This document shows, in pieces, positions 16,729 through 23,966 of a stretch of 27,309 nt of DNA. The notes under the pieces are model-generated. The model did not search any database. It saw only the letters and a program-made list of their open reading frames with translations, and was not told where the DNA came from. The stretch's first letter is position 1; the number at the start of each line of letters is the position of its first letter. Source of the DNA: Pseudomonadota bacterium (GTDB lineage: Bacteria; Pseudomonadota; Gammaproteobacteria; Steroidobacterales; Steroidobacteraceae); the NCBI GenBank assembly GCA_021826035.1, contig JAKBBE010000029.1:1-27309 (forward strand), written 5' to 3'. Position numbers and translations under genes: made by a program.

Positions 16729-17717
16729 GGACCGGAAACCTCCAATTTGTCCCACTCACCGTCTTTCGAGACCGCCAGCTGCAGATTCGGCTGCGCAACC
16801 CGCTCTTGGCCAAATCGCTCGATCAGCCATGAGCGGAACAGCGCGATGGCCGTGTCGGACAGACCCTCAGGATGCGTCACGAGGTAGTAGCCATAACCGT
16901 TGTCGAGCTCCTCGGCAAAGGGGCTCACGAGTCTGCCGGTGCGCATCTCCTCCGCGAACAACCGCGGATCGACGAGCGAGATGCCCTGCCCACTCAAGGC
17001 GTACTGCGCCGCAAGCACCGCCGTATCGAAGACCAGTCCTCGCTCGACGTTGAGCGCCCCGAGACCGTTGTGCCGCGCGAACTGCGCCCAGGCCTCGTGC
17101 CGCGGCGCCCCGTCAATGCGTACGTGCACGATCTCGTTGTCCTCAATGAACTCGACCAGCCCTTTACCCTGGTGTCGCTCGGCAATCTGCGGATGACACA
17201 GGATGCGCAGCCGCACCGGCCAGAGCAGGTCTGCGACCAGATCGGTCACCGACGGACGCGAGTAAACCACCGCCACATCGACGTCACCGAGCGGCGGCCC
17301 AACCGCCGAGGGGCTGACCAGATCAATGTCCACCTCGGTGCTGGTGCCGCGGAAATCCCGCAGGATCGGCACGGCCAGCTGCACCGCGAAGCTCGGCGGC
17401 ATCTGCACGCGCAGGCTGCGCTGCGCCGGGGCCCCCTCGTTGCGGATGTCGTCGATGGCATATTCCAGCCGGTCAAACGACTTCGCCACCGCCGGCAACA
17501 GGTGCTGGCCGGCCTTGGTGAGCGTAAGGGCATGGGGTCGGCGCTCAAAAAGCTGCACCCCGATCAGACGCTCGAGCGCAATGACGTGGCGCGAGAGCGC
17601 ACTTTGCGAAATCAGCAGCGCATGGGCTGCGGCTGTGAAGCTACCGTGCTTGGCGACGCCCTCGAAGGCGCGCAGCGCGTTCAACGGCAGCCAGCGTCGA
17701 TCGATCGGTCGTTTCAT
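16725..17717 (-). CDS. LysR-family transcriptional regulator (GcvA-like)
   Basis: A 330-residue regulator. The N-terminal winged helix-turn-helix spans about residues 13-70, with 'GSFTAAAHALLISQSALSRH' (25-44) as the recognition region and 'LERLIGVQLFERRPHALTLT' after it. A periplasmic-binding-protein-like effector domain covers about 100-305. The opening 'LPLNALRAFEGVAKHGSFTAAA' is typical of GcvA-like LysR proteins, some of which respond to glycine-related metabolites. The ATG at 17717 follows a GGAGGGACGGG stretch. Unusually for LysR genes it is not divergent from its likely targets but is the first gene of the run, overlapping the dehydrogenase start by 4 bp. Effector and target are unknown. 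Confidence 0.88.
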   Translation of the reverse strand: MKRPIDRRWLPLNALRAFEGVAKHGSFTAAAHALLISQSALSRHVIALERLIGVQLFERRPHALTLTKAGQHLLPAVAKSFDRLEYAIDDIRNEGAPAQRSLRVQMPPSFAVQLAVPILRDFRGTSTEVDIDLVSPSAVGPPLGDVDVAVVYSRPSVTDLVADLLWPVRLRILCHPQIAERHQGKGLVEFIEDNEIVHVRIDGAPRHEAWAQFARHNGLGALNVERGLVFDTAVLAAQYALSGQGISLVDPRLFAEEMRTGRLVSPFAEELDNGYGYYLVTHPEGLSDTAIALFRSWLIERFGQERVAQPNLQLAVSKDGEWDKLEVSGP

Positions 17718-17923
17718 GGCTTTCCCGTCCCTCCCCGGCCGCTCGGTCCGCGAACCGATTCACGGCGACGGAAGTGTTGAAATACTAGCCGGACGCATGG
17801 CCGCCGCGCAGGCAAATAGCATGCCTTTTTTCGATGCGGGTAGCCAATTTGTCGCCCCCGCGCAGCCGAATCGTGCGCCGCGGCGATCCTCGCCGGCGGG
17901 ACCGTCTCGATCGCAACCAAAGA

Positions 17924-17958
17924 ATGAAGGGCGCCGCGCATGACGCGGCGCCCTTCAT
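17924..17958 (-). terminator. Perfect 15 bp stem-loop after the TonB-dependent receptor gene
   Basis: ATGAAGGGCGCCGCG (17924-17938) and its exact complement (17944-17958) flank a 5-base loop. It begins 20 bp past the receptor stop codon. On the minus strand the hairpin is followed by TCTTTGG, a weak T-rich tail, so it probably ends the receptor transcript and insulates the LysR operon. Confidence 0.75.
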
Positions 17959-17978
17959 GGACTGCCCGAAATCAGCGT

Positions 17979-20639
17979 TTAGTTCTCGTGCTTGGAGAAC
18001 TCGTAGCTGAAGGTCAACTCGATCGTACGCGGCCGCATCGGCACCTCCGTGAGGATGAACTGACGGCTCGAGGTGAACAGGCTCTTGTTCACGTCGGTCA
18101 GGTTTGTGCCGATCAGCGACACCGTCCAGTCGCCCTTGGAGATGCCGGCTTGCGCATCATAGGTCGTCCAGCCCGGCTGGTTATACGCCTCCACGTGGCC
18201 GGAAGCCGACTGCGAGTGCGCGCGATGCTGGAAGCCCGCCTCCACGTATGGCGTGTAGGCGCCGATCCGCCAATCGTAGCGGGCCCGCAGGTTCGCCTGG
18301 AAGGGCGGCGAATTGGCGAGCGGCGAGCCCGGTGCGCCGTACACATCGGCCAGCGGCGTCGCCACGCCACCGACGTAGTAGGTGGTGATCGGCTTGCCGA
18401 AGTTGGGGCTGCCCTGGATGTTGTCGATCAGCGCCGGGGAGTTGACCAGCTCGCCGCTGTTCCAGGAAGCCGAGCCGTTCAGCGTCAGCCCGGCGATCGG
18501 ACGCGCCGCAATCTGAATCTCCGTGCCGCGCACCCGGTAATCCGGCCCGTTGGTCCCGAAAGTCAGGTTGCCGAGGCCGCACTGCGGGCAGAAGAAGCCG
18601 ACCTGCACGTTGCTCCAGTTCTCCTGGTACACCGACCCGTCGATCTCCAGCCGATCACCCCACCACAGCGTCTTGTAACCAAGCTCATTGTTTGTGAGGT
18701 TGTCGGACTGATAAGTCAGCGGCGTGGCGTATTGCGGATTACCCTGGGCATCCGGCAGATGCTTCGAGCTGCCGCGGTTGAAGCCGCCCGGCCGGAATCC
18801 CTGCGAGTACGTGTAGTACACCATGACATTCGGCGTGATATGCCAGGTCAGGTTGGCACGGCCCCGCTTGCCGGTCTCGACGAACGAGTTCACCGGTTCC
18901 TGCTTCGGGTTGCTGAAGTTCGTGCCGTAAGGCGTGAGACACGGCCCGAAGTATGTGGTCGTCGTGAACTGCTTGCAGCCGAAGCTTCCGACATCGCCTC
19001 CCACCTCATGGTTGTACATGTCGAAGTAACGCACACCACCGGTAATCGTCAGCTTGTGGGGAATGATGTCGAAGCTGGCCGAAATGTACGCCGCCTTCTG
19101 AATGAACGTGCGCTGGAAGTCATCAAAGAAGCCCACGCTCGAATTGCGCACGCCGGTCTGGTTAGCCGGCGCGCCCGGCCAGGGTTGGACCGGAAGGAAG
19201 CAGTTGCTCGTCGCACCGGTCGGCGAGCAGTCCGGCACGCTCTTGTACAGCCACTCGGTGTTGTCGTAGACCTTGTAATCTTCATAGAACAGGCCCGCCA
19301 CACCGCGCAACCGCCAGTCCTCCGGGGTGCTGACGCGCAACTCCTGCGACAAATGCGTGTTGCGCTCCGTGTCGCTCCAGATGGAACTCGGCGAGTAGCA
19401 GGTCGCATTGGCGTTACCGCTCGTCGAGCTGTAAGACACGCCCGTGCACTGGTAGTAGTAACCGTAGCGGCCGCGCGCGTAGTTCGTGTAATCCTGCACC
19501 TGCTCGACGCTGCGATCGAGATACGCGCCCGAGTAGACCAGGTTCATGTCCCCGATCTTGCCGTGCACGTCGAGCTCGGTGTTCTCGAACTTGTCCTTGT
19601 CGTAGGAGGGGTTGAACAGGTTGACCGAGTACGCCGGCAGCGGCTGACCACCGACCGGCACGCCGGCCGACGTGAGGCCCGCGCCCTGGCTGCCGTTGGG
19701 CATTTCGTAGAACACGCCCTGGGCGTTCATGTTCTGGAACATCTGGCTGAGCAGCACGTTCCAGTTGTCGTTGATCTTGTAGAAGAGCTCGCCACGGATG
19801 CCCTGGTAGGTCACCGGGTTAATGTGATTGCCGGCGATCTGATAGTTGTTGATCGACGCGCTGTTGGTGGGCACCACGCCGCCATTGGAATCGACCAGTC
19901 CGAGATCGGTCGGTCCACGCGAGAAGGTGGCCGGCAGGTTGTTGATGTAGCCGCCGCGGTTATCGGTAAACACCACGATGCGAGCAGCCAGCTTGTGCTT
20001 GATCAGCGGCAGGTTGAACGTCGCGTTGGCATTGGTATTCGGATCGCCGTGCGCGGTGATGCCGTAACCGGCGTTGACGTTCACCTCCAGGCGGTCGAGC
20101 TGCGGCTTGTTGGTGATGTAGCGCACCACACCGGCCTGCGCACCGGCGCCGAATAGCGTACCCTGCGGGCCCTCGAGAATCTCGATGCGCTGCAGGTCGA
20201 CGGCGTAGATGTCCAGGTTGCGTCCCGGCAGCATCGCCGACTGGTTGTCGAGGTAGACCGCGACGTTCGGAAAGCCGCCGACTGAGCCCTGGCCCTGGGT
20301 GCCGAGCACTCCTGTCGACAATCCGCGCATGAACACCACGCCCTGGCCGGGCCCCATGGTGCCGGTGGTGACATTAGGCAGGTACTTCACGTAGTCATCG
20401 AACGTATGCACATCCAGGTGCTGGAGTGTCTTACCGGTCATCGCCTCCATGGTGATCGGCACGTCCTGGATGTTCTGCGCCACACGTTGCGCCGTGACAA
20501 CAACCTGCCCCAGCTGCACTTGACCTGCTGCCGAAGCACTCGTGGTACTCACCGCCGGGGCGGCGGCGAGTACCGCATGGGCTGCCGACGCGCTGAGAAT
20601 CGCGGCAACGGTCCGTGAGACGTTGTGATTGAATTTCAT
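17979..20639 (-). CDS. TonB-dependent outer-membrane receptor
   Basis: An 886-residue outer-membrane transporter. A signal peptide is visible: 'MKFNHNVSRTVAAILSASAA' and the following Ala-rich stretch, with cleavage near residue 30. A plug domain (about 45-170) begins 'VVVTAQRVAQNIQDVPITM' and includes 'VFMRGLSTG' and 'IEILEGPQGTLFGAGAQAG'. The rest is a 22-strand barrel rich in aromatic strands, with the usual 'YSQGFRPGGFNRG' block and an end in 'LTFSYEF'. The ATG at 20639 has AGAGG seven bases upstream; longer reading is open but lacks a signal peptide. Such receptors import substrates too large or scarce for porins using the proton motive force. The substrate is unknown; the divergent oxidoreductase/MFS pair may act on what it imports. 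A 15 bp hairpin follows the gene. Confidence 0.93.
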   Translation of the reverse strand: MKFNHNVSRTVAAILSASAAHAVLAAAPAVSTTSASAAGQVQLGQVVVTAQRVAQNIQDVPITMEAMTGKTLQHLDVHTFDDYVKYLPNVTTGTMGPGQGVVFMRGLSTGVLGTQGQGSVGGFPNVAVYLDNQSAMLPGRNLDIYAVDLQRIEILEGPQGTLFGAGAQAGVVRYITNKPQLDRLEVNVNAGYGITAHGDPNTNANATFNLPLIKHKLAARIVVFTDNRGGYINNLPATFSRGPTDLGLVDSNGGVVPTNSASINNYQIAGNHINPVTYQGIRGELFYKINDNWNVLLSQMFQNMNAQGVFYEMPNGSQGAGLTSAGVPVGGQPLPAYSVNLFNPSYDKDKFENTELDVHGKIGDMNLVYSGAYLDRSVEQVQDYTNYARGRYGYYYQCTGVSYSSTSGNANATCYSPSSIWSDTERNTHLSQELRVSTPEDWRLRGVAGLFYEDYKVYDNTEWLYKSVPDCSPTGATSNCFLPVQPWPGAPANQTGVRNSSVGFFDDFQRTFIQKAAYISASFDIIPHKLTITGGVRYFDMYNHEVGGDVGSFGCKQFTTTTYFGPCLTPYGTNFSNPKQEPVNSFVETGKRGRANLTWHITPNVMVYYTYSQGFRPGGFNRGSSKHLPDAQGNPQYATPLTYQSDNLTNNELGYKTLWWGDRLEIDGSVYQENWSNVQVGFFCPQCGLGNLTFGTNGPDYRVRGTEIQIAARPIAGLTLNGSASWNSGELVNSPALIDNIQGSPNFGKPITTYYVGGVATPLADVYGAPGSPLANSPPFQANLRARYDWRIGAYTPYVEAGFQHRAHSQSASGHVEAYNQPGWTTYDAQAGISKGDWTVSLIGTNLTDVNKSLFTSSRQFILTEVPMRPRTIELTFSYEFSKHEN

Positions 20640-20659
20640 TGAGATACCTCTGCAGGCGA

Positions 20660-20673
20660 AAATTCTAGAATTT
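20660..20673 (-). promoter_or_regulatory. 14 bp perfect palindrome overlapping a -10-like hexamer
   Basis: AAATTCTAGAATTT is perfectly self-complementary and lies 21 bp before the receptor ATG, in an otherwise GC-rich region. It contains TAGAAT, one base from the -10 consensus, on the coding strand; no good -35 is found at 16-18 bp. It looks like a repressor operator over a promoter, or an activator-dependent promoter. The regulator is unknown. Confidence 0.45.
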
Positions 20674-20846
20674 GCTGCCCCCCGCGACGGCCCTGACCCC
20701 ACAGGAACCGCGCCCGGCAGATGGATTCGACCCGACCCACCCATCGTTGCGCATTTGAGCGCGCACGACTTGTGAGAGCGCGACACCATGTTGCGCCATT
20801 GCGACAGACGAATTCAAGCATTTCGGTCCATAAGGCCGGTCGAAAA

Positions 20847-20866
20847 TTTTGCTGGCGGCAGCAAAA
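20847..20866. repeat. 8 bp inverted repeat TTTTGCTG-N4-CAGCAAAA
   Basis: Perfect 8 bp arms around GCGG, followed by further A residues, 81 bp before the GMC oxidoreductase start. Read on the minus strand the hairpin ends in TTTTC, so it could be a weak terminator for leftward transcription. It could equally be a dimeric regulator site for the plus-strand pair. Confidence 0.4.
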
Positions 20867-20947
20867 AAAATCATAACGGCTGGCGACGGGGCTTCGTATC
20901 CTGCCCTATTGGGGGGCGCGATACGGGCGCTGCGCGGCCGGACAGAC

Positions 20948-22573
20948 ATGAACGAATACGACTACGTCATCGTCGGAGCAGGCTCGGCCGGCTGCGTGCT
21001 CGCCCGGCGATTGAGCGAGGGAGGCCACCACAGCGTGCTGCTGATCGAGGCCGGCCGCTCGGACGCCAGCCCGTGGATCAGCGTACCAGTCGGCTACGCC
21101 CTCACCTTCCGGGATCCGCGGTTCAATTGGATGTATCAGGCCGAACCCGACCCGGGCCTCGACGGCCGCACGGCCCATTGGCCGCGCGGCAAGGTCCTCG
21201 GCGGCTCGAGCGCGATCAACGCGATGGTGTTCGCGCGCGGGCAGCCCGGCGATTACGACGACTGGCGCGCCGCCGGGAACCCGGGCTGGGGCTGGCCGGA
21301 TGTGCTGCCGTATTTCAGGAAGCTCGAGGATCATGCGCTCGGTGCCTCGGCGTACCACGGCACGGGCGGTCCGGTGCACGTACACGCACCGGTCAGCGAG
21401 GTCCATCCGCTCTGCTCGGCATTCATCGCCGCCTGCGGGGAGATCGGCATCCCGCGCACCGCAGACTTCAACGGTGCGCAGCCGGAAGGCGCAGGGCTCT
21501 GGCAAGTCAATATCCGCAACGGAGTACGCGAGTCGAGCGCGCGCGCCTATCTTCGCCCGGTGCGCGGCCGCGCAAACCTCAGCGTGGTCCTGCACGCACA
21601 CGTACTACGAGTAAACTTCGCCGCCACCCGTGCCACGGGCGTTGAATTCCTGCGCGGCGGGGCGCTGCAGCGCGTCAGCGCGCGCCGCGAAGTGATCCTC
21701 TCCGCCGGAGCGATCGGCTCGCCGCAACTGCTCGAACTTTCTGGTGTCGGCGATCCGCAGCGGCTCGGCGCCCTGGGCATTCCGGTCGTGCTCGGCGCCA
21801 GCGCGGTCGGCGAGTCGCTGCAGGACCACGTGTGCGTTTCTTATTTCTACCGCTCCAAGGTCCCGACCCTGAACGACGAGCTCGGTCCGCTGAGCGGAAA
21901 AATCAAAGCGACGCTGCGCTATGCGCTGCGGCGCGACGGTCCGCTCGCGATGAGCGTGAACCAGGCCGGCGCCTTCCTGCGCAGTCGCGCCGAGCTCGCC
22001 CGACCCAATCTGCACATTTACTTCAATCCGGCCAGCTACAGCACCGGCACCGGGGAAAGCCATCGGCTGATGAGCCCCGATCCGTTCCCGGGCTTTCTGA
22101 TGTCGTTCAACACCTGCCGGCCGACCAGCCGCGGCAGCATTCACATCCGCAGCGCAGAGGCCCGGGAGCGGCCGGCGATCCAACCGAACAGCATCGCGAC
22201 CCCCGAGGACATCGCCGATGTCTACGAGGGCGCACGCGTGCTGCGCGCACTCGCGGGCGCCTCGCCACTCGCGCGCGTGATTGAAGCGGAACGATCTCCG
22301 GGTCCGGCTGTCAGCACCGATGCGCAGGTACTGGCAGACTTCCGCGCTCGAGGCGGGTCGGTGTTTCACGCATGTGGCACTTGCGCGATGGGGCCGGATC
22401 CGCGACGCTCCGTGGTCGATGCCCGGCTGCGGGTGCACGGGGCGGGGGGATTGCGTGTGGTCGATGCGTCGGTGTTCCCGAACGTGACCTCGGCCAACAC
22501 CAATGCGCCGGTCATGATGCTGGCCGAAAAGGCCGCCGATTTGATTCTCGAAGACGCGCGCACCGGCGCGTGA
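20948..22573 (+). CDS. GMC-family FAD oxidoreductase (choline dehydrogenase-like)
   Basis: A 541-residue flavoprotein of the glucose-methanol-choline family, a second member alongside BetA. It shows 'VIVGAGSAGCVLARRL' (7-22), the GMC block 'WPRGKVLGGSSAINAMVFAR', 'SAGAIGSPQLLELSGVG', and the C-terminal 'FHACGTCAMGPDP' with catalytic His474 and 'TSANTNAPVMMLAEK' with Asn517 and Asn519. It lacks the BetA-type tail, so it is probably an alcohol dehydrogenase of other specificity. The ATG at 20948 is chosen because the FAD motif follows at once; the ribosome site is poor. It is followed after 23 bp by an MFS carrier, likely one operon, and is divergent from the TonB-dependent receptor, suggesting uptake and oxidation of a common alcohol substrate. 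Confidence 0.88.
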   Translation: MNEYDYVIVGAGSAGCVLARRLSEGGHHSVLLIEAGRSDASPWISVPVGYALTFRDPRFNWMYQAEPDPGLDGRTAHWPRGKVLGGSSAINAMVFARGQPGDYDDWRAAGNPGWGWPDVLPYFRKLEDHALGASAYHGTGGPVHVHAPVSEVHPLCSAFIAACGEIGIPRTADFNGAQPEGAGLWQVNIRNGVRESSARAYLRPVRGRANLSVVLHAHVLRVNFAATRATGVEFLRGGALQRVSARREVILSAGAIGSPQLLELSGVGDPQRLGALGIPVVLGASAVGESLQDHVCVSYFYRSKVPTLNDELGPLSGKIKATLRYALRRDGPLAMSVNQAGAFLRSRAELARPNLHIYFNPASYSTGTGESHRLMSPDPFPGFLMSFNTCRPTSRGSIHIRSAEARERPAIQPNSIATPEDIADVYEGARVLRALAGASPLARVIEAERSPGPAVSTDAQVLADFRARGGSVFHACGTCAMGPDPRRSVVDARLRVHGAGGLRVVDASVFPNVTSANTNAPVMMLAEKAADLILEDARTGA

Positions 22574-22596
22574 CAGCCCAGGCCAGCAGGTAGAGC

Positions 22597-23949
22597 GTGA
22601 GCGAGAGCAGTCCCGACGCCAGCAACGAGCCGCTGATCAATGTGCCCGGCGCAGACGCGGCGAGCGCCGGGTATTCGCTGGTGCAGCGTTGGTACGTGGC
22701 GATCATGATGTGCCTGGTCTACACGCTGAGCATCACCGATCGCTACTCCATCTCCACCGTACTCGAGCCGATCCGCCACTCGCTGCATCTCTCTGACGCC
22801 AATGTCGCGTTCCTCACCGGGGTGTCGCTGGCGCTGTTTTACGTCGCCTTCGGCTTTCCACTGTCCTGGCTGATCGACCGCTACAGCCGCCGCAACATCA
22901 TCAGTATCTCGCTCATTGCCTGGTCGGTGCTCACGACCGCGACCGGACTGGCGCGCAGCTACGGCCAGCTGCTCGCGGCCCGCATCGGGGTCGGCGTCGG
23001 AGAGGCCGGCGGCACGCCGGGCAGCAATTCGCTGCTGTCGGATTACTTCCCTGCGGCCCGCCGCCCGATGGCCTTGCAGGTCTTCGCCCTCGGCGCTCCG
23101 ATCGGCGCCTGGCTCGGCTCGCAGATCGCCGGTGCGCTCGCGTATCACCTGGGCTGGCGGGCGATGTTCCTCGTGCTCGGGATCCCGGGGCTCATCGCCG
23201 GCGCGCTGATCTTCTTCACCATCCGCGAGCCGCGCCGCGGTCGGTTGGACGCGACGCACCTCGACGCTCCTGCCCCGCCGATCCACGAGACCCTGCGCTT
23301 TCTGTGGCGGCAGCGCTCCGCGGTGCACGTGATGGCCGCCGGCGCGGTGGTGGCGCTGTGGGGCTGGGGACTGATGTGGTGGACGCCCACCTTTCTGATG
23401 CGCGCCTACGGCCTTAACGTCGGACAGGCCGGCGCAATCCTCGGACCGGTGCATCTGATCGGTGGCAGTGTGGCGATGGTCGGCAGCACCTGGCTGCTCT
23501 CGCGGCCGCATCTGGCAGACTCGCGCCGCATCGTGCGTCTGCTCGGCGGCTACGTCGCCGTGGCGACACTGGTCACGGGATTCATGTACTCGACGCACTC
23601 CCTGACCGTGTTCCGCTGGCTGCTGTGGCTGTACGTGCCGGCCCTCTACGTCTACATCGGCGCCAGCTTTGGGATCCTGAACAATCTGGCCCAGCCGCGC
23701 ATGCGTGCCGTGTACTGCGCCACGACGTTGTTCGTCGCCAACGTGGCCAACCTGGTCATCGCGCCCGAAGCGGTCGGCATGCTGAGCGACTGGTTCGCGC
23801 CGCATCATCACCCGGACGCGCACTCGCTGCGTCTGGCAATGCTCTGTCTGGTGCCGACCGGTCTGTGGGCCACCTGGCACTTCTTCCGCGCTGCGCGCTT
23901 CCTGCCCGAAGATGAGCGCCGCGCGGCGAGCGTGCCCGGGCACGCATGA
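22597..23949 (+). CDS. MFS transporter (Spinster-like)
   Basis: A 450-residue inner-membrane carrier with about twelve spans. The first span region 'YVAIMMCLVYTLSITDRYSI' with its TDRY motif and the following 'VLEPIRHSLHLSDANVAFLT' are typical of the Spinster-like MFS group common in environmental proteobacteria. 'SWLIDRYSRRNII' is the loop 2-3 motif, and 'GVGVGEAGGTPGSNSLLSDY' fits span 5. The GTG start at 22597 follows an AGG; the gene begins 23 bp after the GMC oxidoreductase stop. It probably carries the substrate or product of that enzyme. It converges on the MttB-like gene with only 14 bp between the stops. Confidence 0.86.
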   Translation: MSESSPDASNEPLINVPGADAASAGYSLVQRWYVAIMMCLVYTLSITDRYSISTVLEPIRHSLHLSDANVAFLTGVSLALFYVAFGFPLSWLIDRYSRRNIISISLIAWSVLTTATGLARSYGQLLAARIGVGVGEAGGTPGSNSLLSDYFPAARRPMALQVFALGAPIGAWLGSQIAGALAYHLGWRAMFLVLGIPGLIAGALIFFTIREPRRGRLDATHLDAPAPPIHETLRFLWRQRSAVHVMAAGAVVALWGWGLMWWTPTFLMRAYGLNVGQAGAILGPVHLIGGSVAMVGSTWLLSRPHLADSRRIVRLLGGYVAVATLVTGFMYSTHSLTVFRWLLWLYVPALYVYIGASFGILNNLAQPRMRAVYCATTLFVANVANLVIAPEAVGMLSDWFAPHHHPDAHSLRLAMLCLVPTGLWATWHFFRAARFLPEDERRAASVPGHA

Positions 23950-23966
23950 GGCGCCGCGTTGCCTCA
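23947..23966. terminator. Possible bidirectional hairpin between convergent genes
   Basis: TGAGGC and GCCTCA form perfect 6 bp arms around eight bases, covering the 14 bp gap between the MFS and MttB-like stops. It is in the right place for a two-way terminator but has no T-tract on either side and is short. Confidence 0.3.

Larger units (their letters stand above)
20640..20947. other. Divergent control region between receptor and GMC oxidoreductase
   Basis: This 308 bp stretch contains the start regions of two divergent genes and no convincing gene of its own. It holds a 14 bp perfect palindrome near the receptor start and an 8 bp hairpin or operator nearer the plus-strand gene (separate entries). 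The rest is GC-rich. A frame entering the GMC gene is open from 20849 but its extra 33 residues are not family-like. Confidence 0.5.

Noticed and set aside
17940..20156. Long plus-strand open frame antisense to the TonB receptor, and similar long frames antisense to the MFS gene at 22597 and the enolase-type gene
   Set aside because: They lie wholly opposite genes with clear homology, have no protein-family character and reflect the scarcity of stops in GC-rich DNA.
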